Source: Pirellulales bacterium (GTDB taxonomy: Bacteria > Planctomycetota > Planctomycetia > Pirellulales > JAICIG01). Taken from it: a stretch of DNA of 64,000 nucleotides. Positions 57,778 to 64,000 of this stretch are shown in pieces. The position numbers were made by a program, and so were the translations under genes. The DNA is taken from NCBI GenBank assembly GCA_035533075.1, contig DATLUO010000194.1:1-64000 (forward strand), written 5' to 3'. Positions within the stretch are counted from its first letter, which is position 1. Each line of letters opens with the position of its first letter. Under the pieces are notes generated by a model. That model was not told the DNA's origin. It made no database searches and saw only the letters and a program-made list of their open reading frames with translations.

Positions 57778-58371
57778 TTAATCTTGCGGCGATGACTCCG
57801 ACCGACCAGCCGCCTGCAAGTCGTCGTTGGAGAACACGAGATCCGCCTTGGCCTTTTGATGGCATTCAATGCAGCTTTGCACCTTGCCGGCCAGCGCCTT
57901 GCCGCGCTGGTCAGCCGGCGCTCGCATCACCTTGCCGTCGGGCGTGTACTTGATCCAATACCAGTCGTAGTGCGCCGGATCGGCGCCTTTGGAGCAATAC
58001 ATGACGCTCACGGCCTTGAGCGTTTCCTTGTCTTCGTCGTATTCCTCATTCACGATCACCGAGCCATATTCGAGCCGCGCGGGGTCTTTGGCGGCGACGG
58101 TATTAAGATAGCTCTTCACCCACGGACCGTGCGGCTTTGGGGCCGGACGTGGATCTTGCTCGTCGGCGGCCAAGCGCGACCAATCGCGGTAGGGCGCCGT
58201 CATGGTGATGTGCTTCCAAAACGATTGCTGAAACTCCGCCGGCGTTTGCGGCCGCGCCTGACGAGGCGGACTCAGACGGCTGCTGCCCGAACCTTGGGCC
58301 ATCGCGGTTATCGGAAATAGCAGGACGAGCGAGACGAGATTTGGAAAACGGCGCATGGCAGACTTGACCAT
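57778..58371 (-). CDS. Cytochrome P460-like exported protein
   Basis: A 197-residue protein with a signal peptide (FPNLVSLVLLFPITAMAQGS). The cytochrome P460 pattern is seen: HGPWVKSYLNTVAA, YGSVIVNEEYDED, LKAVSVMY, HYDWYWIKYTPDGKV, and heme-c site CIECH (Cys167, Cys170, His171) before QKAKADLVFSNDDL. P460 enzymes oxidise hydroxylamine, while many members are of unknown role. The Lys cross-link of true P460 cannot be checked by eye. It starts at ATG 58371 (or 58356). Last in the leftward set, 10 bp before the GT2 start. Confidence 0.82.
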   Translation of the reverse strand: MVKSAMRRFPNLVSLVLLFPITAMAQGSGSSRLSPPRQARPQTPAEFQQSFWKHITMTAPYRDWSRLAADEQDPRPAPKPHGPWVKSYLNTVAAKDPARLEYGSVIVNEEYDEDKETLKAVSVMYCSKGADPAHYDWYWIKYTPDGKVMRAPADQRGKALAGKVQSCIECHQKAKADLVFSNDDLQAAGRSESSPQD

Positions 58372-58500
58372 GAAGCGGCTCCTTTCATCGCGTGAGCGGT
58401 TGTTGCGATTCGAGCGATGTCAGCACCGCCAGCGCTCGTGAAACAACATGACTTTACACATTCCGGCGTGCGGAACAAGGGGCGGTGCCGCAAAGCGGCG

Positions 58501-58692
58501 GTAGAACCGGGGCGGCGAAGGGGCCGCGATCACCAGCGTCTTCGAGGCCATCTTGCCTAGCAGAATTATAGCCTGGGAGGCTTTTTGCCGTACTTGGCTT
58601 CATATCGGGCCGCGAACTTTGCCTCCAGTTCCGGATGGCAGACAAAACACTGAGAATCAGGGCGGTCGTGGTCGGCGCACCAATCGCCTTTC
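58501..58692. repeat. 192-bp direct duplication, copy 1 (with 3' fragment of Cys-rich lipoprotein gene)
   Basis: Matches 59768-59959 at a constant offset of 1267 bp, with only scattered mismatches (about 93 % by eye). On the minus strand it carries the final about 40 codons of the lipoprotein gene that is complete at 59833-60183 (TAA stop here at 58566-58568, TAG there) plus about 65 bp of downstream sequence. The match ends sharply at 58692, where arsM-like sequence begins. Confidence 0.88.
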
Positions 58693-59070
58693 GAGCGGTT
58701 TGCGCGCCGTCACGGGTCCTCCCTGCGTGCAGCCCGAGGTTCGGTAGCCGGTCCAGCCATGAACCATCTGCTCGGTCATGTCCACGCCAATCACTCTGCC
58801 CGAGGGCCCAACTTGGCGAGCGGCCGGGATGCTGTCCATCCCGGCGCCACAACCGAGATCCAGCACGGTGTCGCCGGCCCGGAATTCACCGAGGGCCCGC
58901 GGGTTGCCCACACCGGCGAATGACTCCGTGAGCGAATGGGGTAAAGCGTTGATCTCGGCGGCGTCGTAGCCGAGTGCTTTGGCGCTTTCAGGCCCGATGG
59001 CCTGTTTTCCGTTAAATGCGGTGACTACAATGTAGCTGTGCGGATGGTGCGGCACGGCACAAGGAATCAA
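58657..59070 (-). pseudogene. arsM: Truncated arsenite-methyltransferase-like gene (N-terminal part)
   Basis: The frame reads AFNGKQAIGPESAKALGYDA, AEINALPHSLTESFAGVGNP, then SAM motif I TVLDLGCGAGMDSIPAA and VGPSGRVIGVDMTEQM. This is the start of ArsM-type As(III) SAM methyltransferases. After about residue 115 it breaks off; by 58692 it enters the duplicated lipoprotein fragment out of frame and stops at 58657. The methyl-transfer and As(III)-binding Cys parts are lost. It must be non-functional. It is a third sign of arsenic genes in the window. Confidence 0.8.
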
Positions 59071-59119
59071 GCTGGAACGCGCGGAGAAGGCGTCGGAACC
59101 GCCCTTAGAGACGCCCGCT

Positions 59120-59470
59120 ATGAGTACTCCGCTAAGCCGGGAGGAGCGACTTAGGGAGTATTTTCATCGGCTTGGCGGCCAGCCGGCCTCGCAAACCGCT
59201 GAGGAAGCACTGACGAGGATCGTTCGGACGCTCGAGGAAGTCGAAGATGCCCACAGTGGGATACCGAAAAGTGAGCCACCGCCGCCGATGAACCTGCCCG
59301 ACGGTCGGATGTATCCACCTCAAGCGGATAGAATCGTTCGGCACCGCGACGGCAGTATCACGGCGCGGACTCGTGGCCACGATATCTCCATCGGCAGCCA
59401 GGGAAGCATTACGATCAGGAGCAGGCAGACAGGGGAGATCGAATTTCACCAGCCTAACGCGGGGAATTGA
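59120..59470 (+). CDS. Hypothetical protein, first of a small pair
   Basis: A 116-residue soluble protein. Residues 1-50 are helical (EERLREYFHRLGGQPASQTA), then a Pro-rich link (SEPPPPMNLPDGRMYPP), then strands (ADRIVRHRDGSITARTRGHD, ISIGSQGSITIRSRQTGEIE). It is followed one base after its stop by the next gene. The two-gene layout, with an acidic partner after it, recalls toxin-immunity pairs, but no motif proves it. It lies between the arms of the 192-bp duplication. Confidence 0.5.
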   Translation: MSTPLSREERLREYFHRLGGQPASQTAEEALTRIVRTLEEVEDAHSGIPKSEPPPPMNLPDGRMYPPQADRIVRHRDGSITARTRGHDISIGSQGSITIRSRQTGEIEFHQPNAGN

Positions 59471-59471
59471 G

Positions 59472-59771
59472 ATGGGATTCGCTGAAGATTTTGCTCGCTT
59501 TGCGGACCAATTAAGAAAAAGCCCTTATGAATGTTTGAGTGAAATAAGCTTTTTCCCTTCCGGTGCATTGTCGATGCGCGTTCGCACCGGAAGCCGATCG
59601 TTCGACTTGGACTATTTTCCAACGGAATCGCGGTTCTGCGTGGACGAATTGGCCGGCGACGAGGCGTTCGACACGGGCTATCGCTTCGGTTTCGACAATT
59701 TAGAGGCCGCGAAAGCGAAGCTACTGAGCCTCTTGGAAGAGGCACGAGTTGCTCCTGCCTACGAGCAGTAG
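59472..59771 (+). CDS. Hypothetical acidic protein, second of a small pair
   Basis: A 99-residue acidic protein starting MGFAEDFARFADQLRKSPYE with strands ISFFPSGALSMRVRT and SFDLDYFPTESRFCV and a closing helix (LEAAKAKLLSLLEEARVAP). ATG 59472 is one base after the stop of the first gene, so the two are coupled. The antiparallel-strand core between two helices is like that of immunity or antitoxin proteins. Its stop codon lies at the border of the duplicated 192-bp segment (59768). Confidence 0.5.
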   Translation: MGFAEDFARFADQLRKSPYECLSEISFFPSGALSMRVRTGSRSFDLDYFPTESRFCVDELAGDEAFDTGYRFGFDNLEAAKAKLLSLLEEARVAPAYEQ

Positions 59772-59959
59772 AACCTGCGCGGCGAAGGGGCCGCGGTCGC
59801 GAGCGCCTTCGAGGCCATCTTGCCTAGCAGAACTATAGCCTAGGAGGCTTTTTGCCGTACTTGGCTTCATATCGGGCCGCGAACTTTGCCTCCAGTTCCG
59901 GATGGCAGACAAAGCACTGAGAATCAGGGCGGTCGTGGTCGGCGCACCAATCGCCTTTC
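59768..59959. repeat. 192-bp direct duplication, copy 2
   Basis: Copy 2 of the segment at 58501-58692. It begins at the stop of the small rightward gene and ends within the lipoprotein gene, which continues intact to 60183. This copy is therefore the source, and copy 1 the derived fragment. Confidence 0.88.
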
Positions 59960-60183
59960 TTCTGGAAATCAGCGGCAACTTGAGAGTTACACTGCCCGCA
60001 CTGCTCTTCGGGAACTCCGTGCTCGTCGCACCACCAACCTTCGTGGCGGTGATGGCCCGAGTCCTGCGCGGCCGATTGCGACGGCTGGCCGGCCCCTGGT
60101 GGCGTAGCACCAGAATGTCCACACCCAAGAACAAGTAAAAACGAAGGCAAAAGTGCAACCGATGTTTTAGAAAACGCGTTCAT
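59833..60183 (-). CDS. Cys/His-rich lipoprotein linked to CzcA
   Basis: A 116-residue lipoprotein: signal SVALLPSFLLVLG-Cys21 (lipobox LVLGC). The mature chain carries two Cys/His knots, HEGWWCDEHGVPEEQCGQC and GDWCADHDRPDSQCFVC, like those at the N-terminus of some CzcB adaptors. It likely binds metal at the outer face of the inner membrane or the outer membrane. It is 27 bp after the czcA stop and in the same operon. A 3' fragment of this gene is duplicated at 58501-58692. Confidence 0.75.
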   Translation of the reverse strand: MNAFSKTSVALLPSFLLVLGCGHSGATPPGAGQPSQSAAQDSGHHRHEGWWCDEHGVPEEQCGQCNSQVAADFQKKGDWCADHDRPDSQCFVCHPELEAKFAARYEAKYGKKPPRL

Positions 60184-60210
60184 CGTTCCGTCCTTTCCAA
60201 GTACAGCGGA

Positions 60211-63200
60211 TCAAGAAGCCGACGCCAACTCCGGTCCGGCAATCGGGCCGTCCACCGACTCGGCCGACGCAGGCCTGGCCAGCGGCCGATTGAAAATCAA
60301 ATACAGCACACGCAACACCAACAGGGACATGACCATCGCCCCAATCACGCCGCCGATCACGACGGTGGCGAGCGGACGCTGGACCTCGGCCCCCATGCCG
60401 TCGCTCAGCGCCATGGGCAAAAAGCCCAAACTGGCGACCAACGTTGTCATCAGCACCGGGCGAAGACGGGTCACGGCCGCCTGGGTGACGGCTTCATCGA
60501 GCGGAACCCCTCGCTCGCGAAGCTGCCGGATGTACGAAACGAGAATCATGTCGTCGAGCACCGCCACGCCCGACATGGCGATGAACCCCACGCCCGCCGA
60601 AATCGAAAACGGCATGTCGCGCAGCCAGAGGGCAAAGATGCCCCCGACCCAGGCGAAGGGGATGCCCGTAAACACGCGCAGCGCATCGACGACACTGTGG
60701 TAGGTCAGATAGAGCAGCACAAACACCAGCAGCAGGGAGAGGGGCACCACGATCGACAGCCGGGTTTCGGCGCGCTGGAGATTCTCGAATTGGCCGCCGA
60801 ACTCGATGCGATAGCGGCCGGTCGGCAGGGCTATCTGCTCGGCGATCTTCCGACGCGCTTCGGCCACAAAGCTGCCCAGGTCGCGGCCCCGCACGTTGGC
60901 CGTCACCGTGATGCGGCGTTGCCCCCATTCGCGCGTGATGGTCGACGGCCCCTCGACGGTTTCGATCGTGGCCAGCCGCGCCAGCGGAATTCGCTCGCCC
61001 GCCGGCGTCGCCACCAGCATCTCGCCGATCGCCGCGGGGCTGGCCCGCAACCGCTCGGGCAAGCGGGCGACCAAGGGAAAGCGCAACTGCCCTTCGACAA
61101 TTTCGCCCAACGGCTTGCTGCCGATTGCCTCGACGACCTCCAGCACCGTCTTGGCGGGAACGCCATAGCGGGCTAGTTCTTGCTGCTTGACCTTGATTTG
61201 CAGCACCGGCTGGCCGGTGATCTGTTCGACGTTCAGATCCGCCACACCCTCAATCGAGCGCAGCACCGCTTCGATCTCTTTCGCCTTTTCGACGAGCACG
61301 TCGAAATCGTCGCCGAACAACTTCACCCCGAGGTCGGCCCGCACGCCCGAGACGATTTCATTCATCCGCATCTCGATCGGTTGGGCAAAGCTGAGCTTCG
61401 TGCCGGGAAAGTCGCGCAACAAGTGGTCGAGCTTCTCGGTCAGCTCGGCCTGGCTGGCGGCTTGCGTCCATTGCGCGCGTGGCTTGAGCGTGATGAAAAT
61501 ATCGGTCAATTCGACGCCCATCGGGTCGGTGGCCACCTCGGCCGTGCCGATGCGGCTCCAAACGTGCTCCACTTCACGTGGAAACGCGGCCAGAATCGCC
61601 TTTTCCATTTGCGTGTTCGAGCGCACCGACTCGGCCAGATCGGTGCCCGCCAGCCGCACGACGCCGACGGCGATCGCCCCTTCCGAAAGCTTCGGCACGA
61701 ATTCCGAACCGAGGTTGGGGGCGATCATGCCGAACGCCACCAGCAAAACACTGGCGGCCAGCCCCATCACCGCCAGTTTGTGGCGCAGGGCAAAACGCAG
61801 CACCGGGTAGTGAATCGTGTGGGCCAGGCGCATCAACAGCGGCTCGCGCTCCTCGATCGTTCTGGGCAAGAAGAAACTCGCCAGCACGGGCATCCAGGTC
61901 AGCGACAAGACCATCGAGCCCAGCAGGGCGAAGATCACCGTCAGCGCCATGGGGCGAAACATTTTCCCTTCGATGCCTTCCAACGTCAGGACCGGCAGGT
62001 AGACGATCATGATGATCAGCTCGCCGAACATCGTCGGTTTGCGGACCTCGACGGCGGCGGCGCGAACGATTTCCAGGCGGCTTTTGCCGGGCGAGGCGCG
62101 CGACAAGCGCCGCACGCAGTTTTCGACCATCACGATCGAACTGTCGACGACCATGCCAAAATCGATCGCCCCCAAGCTCAGCAGGCTGGCGGCGACGCCA
62201 AACTCCAACATGCCGCAGAAGGCGAACAGCATCGAAAGCGGGATGGCCGAGGCCACGATCAAGGCTGCCCGCAGATTGCCGAGAAAGGCAAACAGCACGG
62301 CGACGACGAACAGCCCTCCCTCGAACAGGTTTTTTCGCACCGTGTCGATCACGAAGTCGACCAACTCGGTGCGGTCGTAGACCGGCACGACGCCGACGTT
62401 GGGCGGAAGGTTCTTTTGGATGGCGGCGAGCTTGTCCTTCATCGCCCACGTGACTTGGTGACTGTTTTCGCCCATGAGCATGAAGCCCAGGCCGAGGACC
62501 ACTTCGCCCTTCCCGTCGGCCGTGACGGCGCCGCGGCGAATCTCGTGGCCGATCTCCACGTCGGCCACGTCAGCCACGCGGACCGGCACGCCACCTTCGG
62601 CCCTGATCACAATCCTCCGCAACTCGTCGAGGCTGGTGGTGCGGCCCACGCCCTGCACCAGCAACATTCCGCTCGGCTCGCTGATGTTCCCGCCGCCGAC
62701 GTTGAAGTTATTCTGTTCGACCGCGGCGACGGCCTCCGAGAACGTGAGTTGGTGCTTGATGAGCCGCTCGGGATCGAGGCGGATCTGATACTGCTTCTCG
62801 AAACCGCCCCAGGTGTTGATCTCGGCCGCGCCAGGCACCGTTCGCATCGTGGGCCGAATCACCCAATCGTGAATGGTGCGAAGATCGGTGACACCGGTTC
62901 CCTTACCCGTGACGATGTAATGAAACACCTCGCCGAGACCCGTGGCGACCGGTCCCATCTTCGGCCGGCCGATGCCGGCCGGCATGGCGACCGTGCCCAG
63001 GCGTTCGTTTATCTGCTGCCGCGCAAAATAAAGATCGGTGCCGTCGGCGAACACCACGACCACCTGCGACAGCCCGAACTTGGAGATCGAGCGAAGTTGT
63101 TCGATACCCGGCAACCCGCTCAGCGCCTGTTCGATCGGAAAGGTAATCAGCCGCTCGATGTCTTCAGGCCCCAGCGCCGGGGCCACGGTGTTGACTTGCA

Positions 63201-63345
63201 CTTGCACCGGCGTGGTGTCTGGGAAGGCGTCGACATCGAGACGCGCCAGCGACATTCCGCCGGCGACGACGGCCGCCAGCACGCCCAGCAGCACGAGCAG
63301 CCGGTTGCGCAGCGAGAAGTCGATAATGCAGTTGAGCAGATCCAT
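60211..63345 (-). CDS. czcA: CzcA-type RND heavy-metal efflux pump
   Basis: A 1044-residue inner-membrane RND pump of normal family length. Seen are LARLDVDAFPDTTPVQVQV at the N-terminus, DGTDLYFARQQINERL, and the TM4 proton-relay segment LGAIDFGMVVDSSIVMVENC, in which Asp residues define the heavy-metal group. Pore-domain blocks are GSEFVPKLSEGAIAVGVVRL and FAQPIEMRMNEIVSGVRADL. The C-terminal half ends with about six helices. The ATG overlaps the TGA of the adaptor gene (TGATG at 63343-63347). The long frame beyond 63345 is antisense or out-of-frame to that gene and is not used. It probably exports Co/Zn/Cd. Confidence 0.93.
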   Translation of the reverse strand: MDLLNCIIDFSLRNRLLVLLGVLAAVVAGGMSLARLDVDAFPDTTPVQVQVNTVAPALGPEDIERLITFPIEQALSGLPGIEQLRSISKFGLSQVVVVFADGTDLYFARQQINERLGTVAMPAGIGRPKMGPVATGLGEVFHYIVTGKGTGVTDLRTIHDWVIRPTMRTVPGAAEINTWGGFEKQYQIRLDPERLIKHQLTFSEAVAAVEQNNFNVGGGNISEPSGMLLVQGVGRTTSLDELRRIVIRAEGGVPVRVADVADVEIGHEIRRGAVTADGKGEVVLGLGFMLMGENSHQVTWAMKDKLAAIQKNLPPNVGVVPVYDRTELVDFVIDTVRKNLFEGGLFVVAVLFAFLGNLRAALIVASAIPLSMLFAFCGMLEFGVAASLLSLGAIDFGMVVDSSIVMVENCVRRLSRASPGKSRLEIVRAAAVEVRKPTMFGELIIMIVYLPVLTLEGIEGKMFRPMALTVIFALLGSMVLSLTWMPVLASFFLPRTIEEREPLLMRLAHTIHYPVLRFALRHKLAVMGLAASVLLVAFGMIAPNLGSEFVPKLSEGAIAVGVVRLAGTDLAESVRSNTQMEKAILAAFPREVEHVWSRIGTAEVATDPMGVELTDIFITLKPRAQWTQAASQAELTEKLDHLLRDFPGTKLSFAQPIEMRMNEIVSGVRADLGVKLFGDDFDVLVEKAKEIEAVLRSIEGVADLNVEQITGQPVLQIKVKQQELARYGVPAKTVLEVVEAIGSKPLGEIVEGQLRFPLVARLPERLRASPAAIGEMLVATPAGERIPLARLATIETVEGPSTITREWGQRRITVTANVRGRDLGSFVAEARRKIAEQIALPTGRYRIEFGGQFENLQRAETRLSIVVPLSLLLVFVLLYLTYHSVVDALRVFTGIPFAWVGGIFALWLRDMPFSISAGVGFIAMSGVAVLDDMILVSYIRQLRERGVPLDEAVTQAAVTRLRPVLMTTLVASLGFLPMALSDGMGAEVQRPLATVVIGGVIGAMVMSLLVLRVLYLIFNRPLARPASAESVDGPIAGPELASAS

Positions 63346-64000
63346 CAGTTGTGACAATCGCAGCCCGCCCCCAGATTGCTTCTCAGCAATTGAGCCAGGA
63401 TCGCGGCGCTTCCCTGGGTGGCCAGTACCTCGCCGGGCAAAGCGCCGGCGAGCAATTCGACGTACTCGCCGTCGCGCGCTCCGGTGCGCACTTGCCGAAC
63501 GTGAAACAGCTTGTAAGAACCCTCTCGCAAGTAATCTTTGTCGCGAACGAAGATAAACCGAGCGTCGCCGGTCGATTGCACCGCCTCGGCGGGCACGACG
63601 ACGGCGTTCGGCTCCTCTCTCACTACAATCGTGCCGGAACCGAACGTTTGTCCGCGGAGCCGGCCGTCCGCGTTGTTCAATAGCACGCGGACTTGCAGCG
63701 TCCGGGTATGTGCGTCGACGGTCGGACTGATCCAAGAGATATGCCCTTCGGCCCTTTGCGAGCCATCGTCGGCATCAAACCGCACGATCAGCCCCGAGGT
63801 AACGTATCTGGCATCCTCTTGGCGAACGTTGAGCAAGAGCCATAGCCGGCGGGGATCGGCCACTGTCAGCAGCACCTTGGTGGTTTCCACGACCTCTCCC
63901 GCCACCACGTCGGAACTAAGCACGACGCCGTCATAGGGCGCGCGAAGCGGAATCAGGTTCGTGGTCTTCGCGCCGGCGGGAAGCGCCGACAGGCAGTTTG
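63345..64000 (-). CDS. czcB: CzcB-type adaptor, C-terminal part (runs off the window)
   Basis: The 3' part of a membrane-fusion protein gene that enters from the right edge; at least 217 codons are present. At the edge the frame reads NLIPLRAPYDGVVLSSDVVA, the barrel-sandwich motif. VETTKVLLTVADPRRLWLLL, SWISPTVDAHTRTLQVRVLL and VVVPAEAVQSTGDARFIFVR follow. It ends with a short Cys-His tail (GAGCDCHN), perhaps a metal site. The stop overlaps the czcA start. The N-terminal part and start are not in the window. Confidence 0.9.
   Translation of the reverse strand, partial: NCLSALPAGAKTTNLIPLRAPYDGVVLSSDVVAGEVVETTKVLLTVADPRRLWLLLNVRQEDARYVTSGLIVRFDADDGSQRAEGHISWISPTVDAHTRTLQVRVLLNNADGRLRGQTFGSGTIVVREEPNAVVVPAEAVQSTGDARFIFVRDKDYLREGSYKLFHVRQVRTGARDGEYVELLAGALPGEVLATQGSAAILAQLLRSNLGAGCDCHN

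Noticed and set aside
60211-63735. CzcA start at 63735
   Set aside because: The extra 130 codons lie on the adaptor gene in another frame and show no pump sequence; ATG 63345 gives the normal N-terminus and a TGATG overlap.

Overview
This is GC-rich (roughly 60-65 %), densely coded bacterial chromosomal DNA, most likely from a member of the Planctomycetota (Pirellulales-like). The grounds are a TIGR03009-type secreted protein (29997-31040), a menaquinone gene cluster of futalosine type, CzcA/CusB-type pumps with Cys-rich add-on domains, and several families of dispersed hairpin repeats, one of which encodes an in-frame 'QAFQPD'-type insert. No rRNA, tRNA or CRISPR array was seen. The taxonomic call is an inference, because no marker gene is present.

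Layout. 1-14.9 kb is an accessory, defence-like and visibly rearranged region: a coiled-coil protein with a PD-(D/E)XK-like nuclease signature, a REP-associated tyrosine transposase (RAYT) bracketed by two near-identical 147-bp palindromic elements, a phospholipase C-type phosphoesterase, and a type I restriction locus (hsdR, hsdS, and an hsdM reduced to its C-terminal quarter). Next comes a three-gene cassette: a helix-turn-helix (HTH) protein, an unknown protein, and a Lon-type S16 protease domain fused to a helical repeat region, with the Ser-Lys dyad intact. It abuts a decayed RtcR/CARF-like sensor. 15.1-31.0 kb is mostly housekeeping: a CadA/ZntA-type metal ATPase, an aldo/keto reductase, the menaquinone genes mqnE, ubiA-like (mqnP), ubiX-like and ubiE/menG, a diheme cytochrome, a TPR protein, a GT4 glycosyltransferase, a HAD phosphatase and the TIGR03009 protein.

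31.5-44.4 kb is an arsenic island. A rightward arsR-arsD-arsA unit carries two copies of the same candidate operator and is followed by a 2x[4Fe-4S] ferredoxin and a HlyD/ABC/ABC-2/ABC-2 exporter (YbhGFSR type). A leftward unit holds arsR2, an arsenate reductase with an N-terminal membrane anchor or signal, acr3 and a putative outer-membrane protein. 44.9-64 kb is a heavy-metal efflux island: a very large CusA (1594 aa, with palindromic repeats inserted in frame), a CusB with an N-terminal metal-binding domain and two C-terminal Cys-rich repeats, several small secreted Cys/His/Met-rich proteins, then membrane and sugar-transfer genes (GT87, YnfA, GT2), a cytochrome P460-like protein, and a second pump (CzcA plus the start of its adaptor at the right edge). 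A 192-bp duplication near 58.5/59.8 kb carries a broken arsM-like methyltransferase fragment at its edge.

The most striking points are: (1) the Lon-S16/helical-repeat cassette between truncated genes; (2) at least five families of hairpin repeats, two of them inserted in frame inside large membrane-protein genes; (3) the RAYT and its paired elements, with the gene's stop codon inside the repeat; (4) the arsenic island, with a ferredoxin and a dedicated ABC exporter. All functions are read from sequence motifs by eye; no database search was run.
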